DNA of 64,000 bases from Thiosocius sp963753845 (GTDB lineage Bacteria; Pseudomonadota; Gammaproteobacteria; Chromatiales; Chromatiaceae), in contig CAVWEI010000035.1 of assembly GCA_963753845.1 (NCBI GenBank), positions 65,854-129,853 of the forward strand. Direction: 5' to 3'. A program made the position numbers and the translations under genes. Under the pieces are notes generated by a model, which was not told where the DNA came from, did not search any database, and saw only the letters and a list, made by a program, of their open reading frames with translations. Positions 1 to 7,832 of the stretch are shown here, piece after piece; positions within the stretch are counted from its first letter, which is position 1; each line of letters starts with the position of its first letter.

Positions 1-1
1 A

Positions 2-61
2 GTTGAAAACTGGATCGAGGCAAGGCAAGAAGAACTACCTAAAACAATCGATGGCAGGTAA
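2..61 (+). CDS. C-terminal end of a truncated gene (19 codons)
   Basis: An open frame enters from the left edge and ends at a TAA at 59-61. It gives a hydrophilic tail ending in the residues PKTIDGR. Too little is visible to name a family. The frame is open over the whole visible stretch, but 19 codons could be open by chance. It is convergent with gyrB. Confidence 0.25.
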   Translation, partial: VENWIEARQEELPKTIDGR

Positions 62-157
62 GTAATCGCTTACTGACTTTATTTTTTGGGTGTCCGGACA
101 AAGGTTTCATCAAGGGCTTTCAGAGACGTTTCTCCAAACTTCTCGGTCTCGATTTCC

Positions 158-166
158 TGTGGATAA
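158..166 (-). promoter_or_regulatory. DnaA-box-like 9-mer downstream of gyrB
   Basis: TTATCCACA is present on the minus strand, an exact match to the E. coli-type DnaA box. It lies in the gap 62-348, where I see no gene. One isolated box this far from dnaA may be chance or a DnaA-titrating site. Confidence 0.3.
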
Positions 167-348
167 CTCGGTGGAATAAATTGGGGCTACTGACCGCCTT
201 TCGAACGGGGCGGGCCCGGACGTTCAAAAACTAGTCTGGAAATCCGACCGGCATCGCGGAGGCTGGCGGAATTCGCAGCCCGGTTCAATCTCTTACCAGG
301 CGCCGTTGGCCGGCTGGTGAGATCTCCAGGCCAGATCCCATGAGACTG

Positions 349-2772
349 TCAGACGTCGAGGTTCTCGACGGTGAGGGCGTTGCGCTCGATGAACTCGCGC
401 CTCGGCTCGACCTGATCGCCCATCAGGGTGGTGAAGATAAGGTCCGAACCAACCACGTCCTCGATCTTGACCTGCAACAATCGACGGCTGGCCGGGTCCA
501 TGGTGGTTTCCCAGAGTTGCTCCGGATTCATCTCGCCAAGACCTTTGTAGCGCTGAATATGCTGACCGCGCTTGGCCTCTTCCATCAGCCACGAAAGGGC
601 CTGCTCGAAAGAATCCACGGGCCGGCTCTTGTCGCCCCGACGAACCTCGGCATCTTCGGCCAGCAGGCCATCCAGATGCTCGCCGAGGTCGGCGATCTTT
701 TTATAATCGGAACTGTGGAAAAAATCGTACGGCAGATGCTTCTGCGTGGCTATACCGTGGGTCCACTGTTCGATGGTAATGCCCCCGGTATGGTTTTCAT
801 CACCGTCCACCACCCGAAGATCGTAATGATTTGAGACGCCGGCATCGGAATTCAAGCGGGCCTGCATCTCTGTTATCCATGCCTGCAAGGTGGTGGCGTC
901 GGCCAACAGTTCATCCGTCACGCGCGGCATGTACAGGATATTGCGCAGAAGAACCGGCTCGTAACGTTTACCCAGTCTCTGCTGGATAGCGCCGACGATC
1001 ACCATCTTGTTGGCAAGATCCTCGAGTGCCAGACCCGATAGAGGCGGTGCCTCTGCATTGACCATCAGGCTCGCCCCATCCAGTGCCGTGCGCAAAAGAT
1101 AGGTGTTCAGTTCGGTATCGTCCTTGAGGTAATTTTCCTGCTTGCCCTTCTTGATCTTGTACAGGGGCGGCTGGGCGATGTAAATGTGTCCGCGTTCGAT
1201 CAACTCAGGCATCTGGCGATAAAAGAAGGTCAGCAACAGGGTACGGATATGGGCGCCATCGACATCTGCGTCCGTCATGATGATGATGCGGTGATAACGA
1301 AGCTTGTCCGGATTGAACTCTTCCCTGCCTATCCCGCAACCCATAGCGGTGATCAGGGTACCGACCTCCGCAGAAGAAAGCATCTTGTCGAAGCGTGCCT
1401 TCTCAACGTTGAGGATCTTGCCCTTGAGCGGAAGTATCGCCTGGGTGCGACGGTCCCTGCCCTGCTTTGCAGAACCACCCGCGGAATCACCCTCAACCAG
1501 ATAGAGTTCTGAAAGCGCTGGATCCTTTTCCTGGCAGTCCGCCAGTTTTCCGGGAAGGCCGGCCACGTCCAGTACCCCCTTGCGGCGGGTCATCTCACGT
1601 GCCTTGCGCGCCGCCTCGCGTGCGCGGGCTGCATCAATCATCTTGTTGGCGATGATCTTGGCCTCGGCAGGGTTCTCAGCAAGATACTCCGAAAGTTTTT
1701 CAGCCAGAAGGCCTTCGACGATGCCCTTGACCTCCGAGGAAACCAGCTTGTCCTTCGTCTGCGAGGAAAACTTGGGGTCGGGGACCTTGACCGAGAGCAC
1801 GGCGGTAAGGCCCTCGCGTGCGTCGTCGCCCGAGGTGTTCACCTTTTGTTTCTTTGCCAGCGCCTCTTGTTCGATATAGCTGTTTAACGTGCGCGTCAGG
1901 GCGGCACGCATACCTGCGAGATGGCTGCCACCGTCGCGCTGCGGGATGTTGTTGGTAAAACAGAAGATGCTTTCCTGATACGACTCGTTCCATTGCAGGG
2001 CGACTTCGACACCGACATCGTTACGGTCCGCAGTGAAATGAAAGACCTTTGCATGCAACGGTGTCTTGTTGCGATTCAGATGTTCCACGAAGGCACGGAT
2101 GCCGCCCTCGTACTCGAAGATATCCTCGCGGTCGCTGCGCTCATCGCGCAGGTGAATGCGGACACCTGAGTTCAGGAAAGAGAGTTCACGCAGACGCTTT
2201 GCCAGGATATCGTAATGATATTCGGTGTCCCGGAAGATCTCCGGGCTGGGATGAAATCGCACCTTCGTACCGGTCCGATCACTATCCCCCACCACCGCCA
2301 GGGGCGCCTCGGGGACTCCCAGATGGTAGACCTGGCGATGCTCTTTGCCCTCACGCCAGACAGTCAGTTCAAGTCTGTCGGACAGGGCATTGACCACCGA
2401 GACTCCAACACCATGCAGTCCCCCCGAGACCTTGTAAGAATTGTCGTCGAACTTTCCACCCGCGTGCAGGACCGTCATGATGACTTCGGCCGCAGAGATG
2501 CCCTCTTCCTCGTGAATACCGACCGGGATACCGCGACCGTCGTCACGTACGCTGACGCCACTGTCTGCGTGGATGACAACCCGGATTTCCTTGCAATACC
2601 CGGCTAGGGCCTCGTCGATCGCATTGTCCACAACCTCGAAAACCATGTGATGCAGTCCAGTGCCATCGTCTGTATCACCGATGTACATGCCAGGTCGCTT
2701 GCGCACGGCATCGAGACCTTTCAAAACTTTGATGGAGGATGTGTCGTAGGTGGATTTTGAGTCTTGAGTCAT
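349..2772 (-). CDS. gyrB: DNA gyrase subunit B
   Basis: ATPase subunit of DNA gyrase, which introduces negative supercoils with GyrA in the cytoplasm. The 807-residue product is normal length for the gammaproteobacterial enzyme. Seen: the GHKL ATPase fold with EVVDNAIDEAL (about residue 47) and DDGRGIPVG, the transducer domain, the TOPRIM motif YLVEGDSAGG near residue 425, the metal-binding DADVDGAH, and the closing RREFIERNAL tail. The length matches the form with the extra gammaproteobacterial TOPRIM insertion. It follows recF on the same strand after a 59-base gap (2773-2831), the normal origin order dnaA-dnaN-recF-gyrB. Confidence 0.98.
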   Translation of the reverse strand: MTQDSKSTYDTSSIKVLKGLDAVRKRPGMYIGDTDDGTGLHHMVFEVVDNAIDEALAGYCKEIRVVIHADSGVSVRDDGRGIPVGIHEEEGISAAEVIMTVLHAGGKFDDNSYKVSGGLHGVGVSVVNALSDRLELTVWREGKEHRQVYHLGVPEAPLAVVGDSDRTGTKVRFHPSPEIFRDTEYHYDILAKRLRELSFLNSGVRIHLRDERSDREDIFEYEGGIRAFVEHLNRNKTPLHAKVFHFTADRNDVGVEVALQWNESYQESIFCFTNNIPQRDGGSHLAGMRAALTRTLNSYIEQEALAKKQKVNTSGDDAREGLTAVLSVKVPDPKFSSQTKDKLVSSEVKGIVEGLLAEKLSEYLAENPAEAKIIANKMIDAARAREAARKAREMTRRKGVLDVAGLPGKLADCQEKDPALSELYLVEGDSAGGSAKQGRDRRTQAILPLKGKILNVEKARFDKMLSSAEVGTLITAMGCGIGREEFNPDKLRYHRIIIMTDADVDGAHIRTLLLTFFYRQMPELIERGHIYIAQPPLYKIKKGKQENYLKDDTELNTYLLRTALDGASLMVNAEAPPLSGLALEDLANKMVIVGAIQQRLGKRYEPVLLRNILYMPRVTDELLADATTLQAWITEMQARLNSDAGVSNHYDLRVVDGDENHTGGITIEQWTHGIATQKHLPYDFFHSSDYKKIADLGEHLDGLLAEDAEVRRGDKSRPVDSFEQALSWLMEEAKRGQHIQRYKGLGEMNPEQLWETTMDPASRRLLQVKIEDVVGSDLIFTTLMGDQVEPRREFIERNALTVENLDV

Positions 2773-2831
2773 TCTCGGGGCTGTCGCTTGGGATAGGTAA
2801 ACGAATCCGGTTGATTATACATGTTAATCAG

Positions 2832-3899
2832 CTATTTAATGGTGCCATGTTCCACGTGGAACGTTTTTGCATCGCTGGAATCCAACTTCAGGGCCGAATC
2901 TTCTATCTTGGTCAGGAACACCTGGCCTGACGCCTTCATGAATTCATCCAAGAGTCGTTTTCGGTTCTCGATATCAAGCTCGGCAGCAAGATCGTCGATC
3001 AAAAGGATCGGCGTATCCCCCTTGCTTTCGCTGATCATTCTGGCGAGCGCCAAGTTCATGGCCAGGACCAGGACCTTTTGCTGGCCACGGGACAATATCT
3101 TTTCAGCCGCCGCACCATCTGCAAGTATCTCCAGATCTCCGCGCTGTGGACCGCGCGTCGAATAGCCCATCCGAAGGTCGGTATCGAGATTTATCTTCAA
3201 CTGGTCGGCCAGGTCATGTTGGGCATTCCAACCACGCTTGAAACGAAAGCCGAGAGTGTAACCGTCGGTCCAACTCGAGAATTCAACGGTCAGAATGTTT
3301 GTGAGGTTCCGAACGAACCTTTCTCGATATTCATTCATCCGGGCTGCGCCCTCGCAAAAACTGGCATCCCAGATCGTTACCGCCGTCGGATCGCCTGTGC
3401 GGATAGCGGCATTCCTTTGCCGTAGCGCCCGTTGAAACTCATTCACCAACCTCAGGTAGGAATGTTCCACGTGGAACAATCCCATATCGATAAACCGCCG
3501 GCGAATCTCCGGGCCCATAGTCAAAAGCAGCTGCGGTTGTGAACCAATCCATTGCACGGGTAGCGCTTCGGCAAGAACGGACCTCTTTTTTACGTCCTTC
3601 CCATCCAGGCGACAGATCAACTGTCGCCTCTCCCGTCGAAGCCCCAGAGTCGACCTGCCATCCCTACCCCGGTTTTCTATACCCACGACCACTGTGACGT
3701 TCTCTGCACCCCGCCGGATCATCGGACCCGCATCCTTGTGCCGAAAGGTTCTACCCCGTCCTGCAAGGTAGATCGCTTCCAGGATCGACGTCTTACCAGC
3801 ACCGTTGCCACCAACGATAAAGTTGATCCCCGGATCAGGTGCTATTTCGAGTGACTCGATTACCCTGAGATTTCTGATTGCCAAGCTGGCTATATGCAC
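2832..3899 (-). CDS. recF: DNA replication and repair protein RecF
   Basis: SMC-like ATPase that helps load RecA at single-strand gaps together with RecOR. The 355 residues are the usual length. Seen: Walker A GGNGAGKTS near residue 30, the ABC-type signature LSRGQQKVL, and Walker B LLIDDLAAELD near the C-terminus. The gene is separated from dnaN by a strong terminator-like hairpin at 3927-3955, so it is probably not transcribed only from the dnaN promoter. Oddity: two ParB-binding palindromes lie inside the coding sequence, and both are translated as the peptide FHVEH, once mid-gene and once seven residues before the end. Confidence 0.96.
   Translation of the reverse strand: MHIASLAIRNLRVIESLEIAPDPGINFIVGGNGAGKTSILEAIYLAGRGRTFRHKDAGPMIRRGAENVTVVVGIENRGRDGRSTLGLRRERRQLICRLDGKDVKKRSVLAEALPVQWIGSQPQLLLTMGPEIRRRFIDMGLFHVEHSYLRLVNEFQRALRQRNAAIRTGDPTAVTIWDASFCEGAARMNEYRERFVRNLTNILTVEFSSWTDGYTLGFRFKRGWNAQHDLADQLKINLDTDLRMGYSTRGPQRGDLEILADGAAAEKILSRGQQKVLVLAMNLALARMISESKGDTPILLIDDLAAELDIENRKRLLDEFMKASGQVFLTKIEDSALKLDSSDAKTFHVEHGTIK
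2848..2863. promoter_or_regulatory. parS: parS-like ParB-binding site, 15/16 match
   Basis: TGTTCCACGTGGAACG matches the gammaproteobacterial parS palindrome at 15 of 16 positions; only the last base breaks the symmetry. It lies within the last codons of recF. The cognate ParA and ParB are encoded in this window at 20.0-21.7 kb. Confidence 0.85.
3463..3478. promoter_or_regulatory. parS: perfect parS palindrome inside recF
   Basis: TGTTCCACGTGGAACA is a perfect 16-bp palindrome, identical to the sequence I know as parS in Pseudomonas. It is embedded in recF codons for LFHVEH, 615 bases from the second copy. This is the likely nucleation site for ParB spreading next to oriC. Confidence 0.92.
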
Positions 3900-3926
3900 G
3901 ACTTAAGCTTTCTCACCCCGAGCGTG

Positions 3927-3955
3927 AAAAAAGGGGCCGTAAATGGCCCCTTTTT
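3927..3955 (-). terminator. Rho-independent terminator after dnaN
   Basis: GGGGCC and GGCCCC pair around a six-base loop (GTAAAT), flanked by A-runs and T-runs on both sides, so it could work in either direction. It lies 24 bases past the dnaN stop and separates dnaN from recF. Confidence 0.85.
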
Positions 3956-3978
3956 GCTTCTTCCAGTTAGTTACCAAT

Positions 3979-5079
3979 CTACAACCTCATCGGCATTACG
4001 ACATAGCGGCACTCGTTTGAACCCTTCTGCGTCACCAGGGCACTTGAATTGGAATCTATAACCGCTATCTGTACCTCGTCACCGTCCAATACCCCGAAGA
4101 CATCCAGCAGGTAACCGACATTGAACCCGATGGTCATCTCTGGACCGTCATAGGTTACTTCGAGCTCCTCCTCTGCCTCATCCTGCTCGGGGTTGTGGGC
4201 CTGTAAATGCAACAGCCCCTTTTCGAGACGGAATCGGATTCCCCGGTATTTTTCATTGGAGAGGATGGCAGTCCTAGTGAGCGCCTGCCTGAGCAGATCC
4301 TTTTGCGAAAGCATCAAAGAGGAATCGCCGCTTGGCATGACCCTTTCGTAATCGGGAAATCGTCCGTCGATCAGCTTGGTCGTGAAACTGCTGTGCCCGA
4401 GATGAACCCGCAAATGGCTGTTGCTGATTTCAAATCGCGCCTCTGTGTCGGAATCGTACAGCAGGCGTCCCAGCTCGACGACCGCCTTACGTGGCAATAT
4501 GACCTGGAGATCCATGCTGGTATCACTATCGAATTCAGCATCACAGAGGGCCAGTCGGTGACCGTCTGTCGCCACGGCCCTGACCCGCCCCGGTCTTATT
4601 TCCAGCAACAGGCCATTGAGGTAATACCGCACGTCCTGCTGCGCCATCGCAAACTGTGTCTTGTCGATCAGTCGTTTAACCGCGCCCACCGGAAGCGTGA
4701 ACCGCTCGCTTGCCTTGGCCGGCTCTATGCTCGGGTAATCCTGGGCCGGGAGTGTGCCAAGTGTGTAACGACCACGACCGGATCGGAGAATCGCCTTTTC
4801 ACCTTCCGTGTCGATCGTGATCCCGGCCGACTCGGGCAGTGCCTTGATGATGTCCATCAGCTTACGAGCCGGTATCGTGAACTCTGCGTCTCCGCCGGTT
4901 TCTACGGGAGCGGTGGTACTCAACTCCACTTCCAGGTCTGTCGCAGTCAGAGAAAGCAGGTTGTCTTTGGCCGATATCAGCACATTGGCCAGTATCGGTA
5001 GCGTCTGTCTGCGCTCGACGACCCCGACGATTTGTTGCAGTGGTTTAAGCAAATCGTCCCGGTTTGCGCTGATCTTCAT
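3979..5079 (-). CDS. dnaN: DNA polymerase III beta sliding clamp
   Basis: Ring-shaped processivity clamp of DNA polymerase III. The product has 366 residues, the same size as in E. coli. It begins MKISANRDDLLKPLQQIVGVVERR and ends with the conserved YVVMPMRL tail that forms part of the protein-binding pocket. All three clamp repeats are present. The gene lies downstream of dnaA on the same strand across a 232-base AT-rich gap, and a strong hairpin follows it. Nothing unusual is seen in the coding sequence. Confidence 0.98.
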   Translation of the reverse strand: MKISANRDDLLKPLQQIVGVVERRQTLPILANVLISAKDNLLSLTATDLEVELSTTAPVETGGDAEFTIPARKLMDIIKALPESAGITIDTEGEKAILRSGRGRYTLGTLPAQDYPSIEPAKASERFTLPVGAVKRLIDKTQFAMAQQDVRYYLNGLLLEIRPGRVRAVATDGHRLALCDAEFDSDTSMDLQVILPRKAVVELGRLLYDSDTEARFEISNSHLRVHLGHSSFTTKLIDGRFPDYERVMPSGDSSLMLSQKDLLRQALTRTAILSNEKYRGIRFRLEKGLLHLQAHNPEQDEAEEELEVTYDGPEMTIGFNVGYLLDVFGVLDGDEVQIAVIDSNSSALVTQKGSNECRYVVMPMRL

Positions 5080-5311
5080 GCTGCTTGTTCTCCGGTATTC
5101 AGTAATCTTAAAAGTCTTTTATTTAAAAACTATTATTGTTATTAGGGCATGGCCTTGCGGTGGATAGTTCTATTTTTCGTTTTTTAATTAAACAGTTACA
5201 GCGTTTTTTTTGCACCTGAAGCCTGCTTCAAACAGCTTGGTTAACTGTACACACTTTGTGGATAAGTGGTCGTCGTCGGGCGGTCCTTTTTTAATCCCCA
5301 TGCGCCGCACA
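5080..5311. other. AT-rich dnaA-dnaN gap with DnaA box; oriC candidate A
   Basis: No gene is visible. The stretch around 5100-5215 is rich in A/T runs, unlike the GC-rich surroundings. A perfect DnaA box TTATCCACA lies on the minus strand at 5257-5265. This is the gap that serves as origin or auxiliary origin in several gammaproteobacteria. It should also carry the dnaN promoter. I cannot decide between this gap and 6686-7203 as the true oriC. Confidence 0.5.
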
Positions 5312-6685
5312 TCAATTACTCAGGGTTCTTAACAGGTTGTTGTAGTCCTCTGCGACACGGTGATCGCTTTCGCGCAGCTCGGCTATCTTACGCGTTGCAT
5401 AGAGTACGGTGGTGTGGTCGCGACCGCCGAAGGCGGCACCGATTTCGGGCAGGCTGTGGTTGGTCAGGACTTTTGAGAGTGTCATGGCGATCTGCCTTGG
5501 TCTTGCGATAGTCCGGCTACGTTTGCTGGACAACAGATCCGAGGTCCGGATCTTGTAGTACTCCGCTACTGTCCGCTGGATGTTGTCCATGGTAACCAGT
5601 TTGTCCTGTGCGGCAATCATGTCGCGCAGGGCTTCTTTCGCAAAATCCATGGTGATCGGTCGGCCGGTGAACTGAGAGTTGGCGACGATCCTTCTCAACG
5701 CCCCCTCCAGCTCGCGGATATTTGAACGCACACGCTTGCCGATAAAGAATGCCACCTCACTCGGCAGCTCCACACCGAATAACTGCATTCCCTTGCTTTG
5801 CAATATTGCTACGCGGGTCTCCAGATCCGGGGGCTCCACGGCTACTGTGAGCCCCCATCCAAAACGCGACTTGAGCCTATCCTCGAGCCCTTCGACCTCT
5901 TTTGGGAAGCGGTCGCTGGTCAGAATGATCTGCTGCTGAGACTCGAACAGGGCATTGAAGGTATGGAAGAATTCCTCCTGCGAACGCTCTTTGCCAGCAA
6001 AAAACTGTACGTCGTCGATCAGGAGTGCATTAACCGTACGCATCTTGCGTTTGAAATCATCGATCGTCCCATGCTGCAGTGCTTTCACCATCTCCGCCAC
6101 GAAACCTTCGGAGTGCATGTATAGCACCTGGGCTTCCGGATTGTTGTGCAGAATCCGGTTGCCGACGGCATGCATGAGGTGGGTCTTTCCAAGGCCCACC
6201 CCGCCATAGATGAAAAGTGGGTTGTAAACGCAACCGGGGTTGTCCCCGATCTGCATACCGGCAGCTCTGGCCAACTGATTGGACTTGCCTTCTACGAAAG
6301 TCTCGAAGCTGAAACTTGGGTTGGTGTTTGCCTTGATGGTCGGCCGCGGCTGCTCCCCAAATCCGCGCGTTGACTCTCCCCGGTCTGCAGCAGTCGAGCT
6401 GGCCACCGGCCTTGTTCCAGGTGTTGAAGCCACAGCTCGCGGTGCACTGCCGATCTCAAGGCTGATAGACATGGTCTCGCCGTGACCGAGGTCGGCGACA
6501 TAACCCCTGAGCATAACGAGATAGTGCTTTTTGACCCAGTCCAGCACAAAGGCGTTCGGCGCCATCAAACGCAGACGCTCATCCTCCTGAATGCAATGCA
6601 GGGGCCTTATCCAGGTATTGAACTGCTGGTTGGGGATCTCTTTTCCAAGCCGGTCCACGCAATGCTGCCAAAGGTCAATATTCAT
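5312..6685 (-). CDS. dnaA: chromosomal replication initiator DnaA
   Basis: AAA+ initiator that binds DnaA boxes and melts oriC. The 457 residues begin MNIDLWQHCVDRLGKEIP. Seen in order: N-terminal DnaB-interaction domain (about 1-85), a variable linker, Walker A GGVGLGKTHL near residue 160, Walker B LLIDDVQFF, and the C-terminal helix-turn-helix with the DnaA signature FGGRDHTTVLYA. It is the first gene of the leftward origin cluster. Perfect DnaA boxes lie both upstream (6945) and downstream (5257), which would allow autoregulation. Confidence 0.98.
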   Translation of the reverse strand: MNIDLWQHCVDRLGKEIPNQQFNTWIRPLHCIQEDERLRLMAPNAFVLDWVKKHYLVMLRGYVADLGHGETMSISLEIGSAPRAVASTPGTRPVASSTAADRGESTRGFGEQPRPTIKANTNPSFSFETFVEGKSNQLARAAGMQIGDNPGCVYNPLFIYGGVGLGKTHLMHAVGNRILHNNPEAQVLYMHSEGFVAEMVKALQHGTIDDFKRKMRTVNALLIDDVQFFAGKERSQEEFFHTFNALFESQQQIILTSDRFPKEVEGLEDRLKSRFGWGLTVAVEPPDLETRVAILQSKGMQLFGVELPSEVAFFIGKRVRSNIRELEGALRRIVANSQFTGRPITMDFAKEALRDMIAAQDKLVTMDNIQRTVAEYYKIRTSDLLSSKRSRTIARPRQIAMTLSKVLTNHSLPEIGAAFGGRDHTTVLYATRKIAELRESDHRVAEDYNNLLRTLSN

Positions 6686-7203
6686 AATCTCTATTCAGGA
6701 CCAACTCTGCGCCAGGCCCACCGGTTGGGTTGGCGGGCGAAATTGTTCGAATTGTTTTTCAGGAACTGCGAGACAAATTGGCTGCCCTGTACAACCCATT
6801 CCCTGGTGTCACTCGCACCGGTTGCACCCGGGTTACGAAGAAAGACAGCGTGCCAGGGACCTTCCGGGTCTGTGATTTTGTCACCAGTCCGGTCCAGAGA
6901 TCTGCGTTCCAGGGCTTTGCCAAGTGTAGCCGCTCAAGGCCAAGTTATCCACAGCCTATTTCAGTTTAATCGGCTTTAGAGAGAGTGTTCTGACGTAAGT
7001 AAACATTCACTTACATATTCTGCTTTTAATCTGGGCCATCTGTACCCCGAGAGCCCGCCCGGGTTCAAAAAATCCCTAGACTCCATTGACTTAAACTCGG
7101 AGATCCATTAGATTTCCGGCCCCTTTGCAAAGGCGGCATCTTTCATGGTCGGACTGATGCAAAAACGTATATTTGTTCAATTTGAATCGACGGAATAACG
7201 GTC
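6686..7203. other. dnaA-rpmH divergent gap; oriC candidate B
   Basis: 518 bases between divergent dnaA and rpmH with no convincing gene. It holds a perfect DnaA box TTATCCACA at 6945-6953, an inverted repeat GTAAGT-N8-ACTTAC at 6995-7014, and T-rich stretches near 7015-7030 and 7170-7185. This is the position of oriC in Pseudomonas and many relatives. Only one perfect box is seen; further degenerate boxes would need a matrix scan. Confidence 0.5.
7086..7114 (+). promoter_or_regulatory. putative sigma70 promoter for rpmH-rnpA
   Basis: TTGACT (7086-7091), a 17-base spacer and TAGATT (7109-7114) give five and four matches to the consensus boxes. It lies about 90 bases before the rpmH start. Confidence 0.45.
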
Positions 7204-7338
7204 ATGAAACGTACTTTTCAGCCCAGCCGCATCAAGCGCGCCCGTACCCATGGTTTCCGTGCGCGCATGGCCACTCGGGGTGGACGCAAGGTCATAAATG
7301 CACGCCGCGCCAAGGGCCGAGCCCTCCTGATCCCCTAA
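7204..7338 (+). CDS. rpmH: 50S ribosomal protein L34
   Basis: Small, very basic ribosomal protein of 44 residues starting MKRTFQPSRIKRARTHGFRA and ending RAKGRALLIP. It carries the invariant L34 motifs FQPS, HGFRARM and RAKGR. It is two residues shorter than the 46-residue E. coli protein. It starts the rightward origin cluster, directly upstream of rnpA, and its stop codon is in the same frame as rnpA. Confidence 0.97.
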   Translation: MKRTFQPSRIKRARTHGFRARMATRGGRKVINARRAKGRALLIP

Positions 7339-7389
7339 CTGCGATCGACTGACAGGCCTGCAGCGATTTCAGACCGTCGGTTCCCGCGT

Positions 7390-7722
7390 GTGGCGCGCCT
7401 GTTGGCAGCGCCAGAATTCAAGCGGGTCTTCGAACACCATAAGCGATCCGCGGATGCCTATTTTACGGTACTCGCCTTCAGGGATGGCCAGGGTCCGGGA
7501 CGTATCGGCCTGGCGATCTCAAAAAAGCAGGTCAAACGAGCGGTCGACAGGAATCGACTGAAACGCCTCGCACGCGAGGTCTTCCGCCACCATCGCAGCG
7601 AACTTTCCGGGACGGACCTCGTGGTGATGGCGCGAGCAGCAGCAGTGGCAGCGGACAATGCCCGCCTCAATGAATCCCTCGCGAACCTGTTCAAACGATT
7701 GGTCACTGCATCGCCCAGGTGA
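7390..7722 (+). CDS. rnpA: ribonuclease P protein component (start uncertain)
   Basis: Protein subunit of RNase P, which trims the 5' leader of pre-tRNA with the RNA subunit. The RNR signature is visible as VDRNRLKRLAREVFRHH, and RIGLAISKK is the conserved beta strand. The first standard start is a GTG at 7390, giving 110 residues, but it has no Shine-Dalgarno. The family's conserved N-terminal FPR motif (here RRFPRVARLL) is encoded just upstream at 7378-7401. In that frame the only codons before it run from 7339, immediately after the rpmH stop. Translation may therefore start at a non-standard codon, ATT at 7366 or CTG at 7339. The usual neighbour yidD is missing. Confidence 0.9.
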   Translation: MARLLAAPEFKRVFEHHKRSADAYFTVLAFRDGQGPGRIGLAISKKQVKRAVDRNRLKRLAREVFRHHRSELSGTDLVVMARAAAVAADNARLNESLANLFKRLVTASPR

Positions 7723-7832
7723 AACAGAAGCCGGCCCCCAAAGCATATGCCAACTGCGGTGCGCATATCTCTTGTACGGGTTAAACTGCCGCCCTCTTCG
7801 CGGTCACCCTGGCTGGATTCGACGTAATTTCT

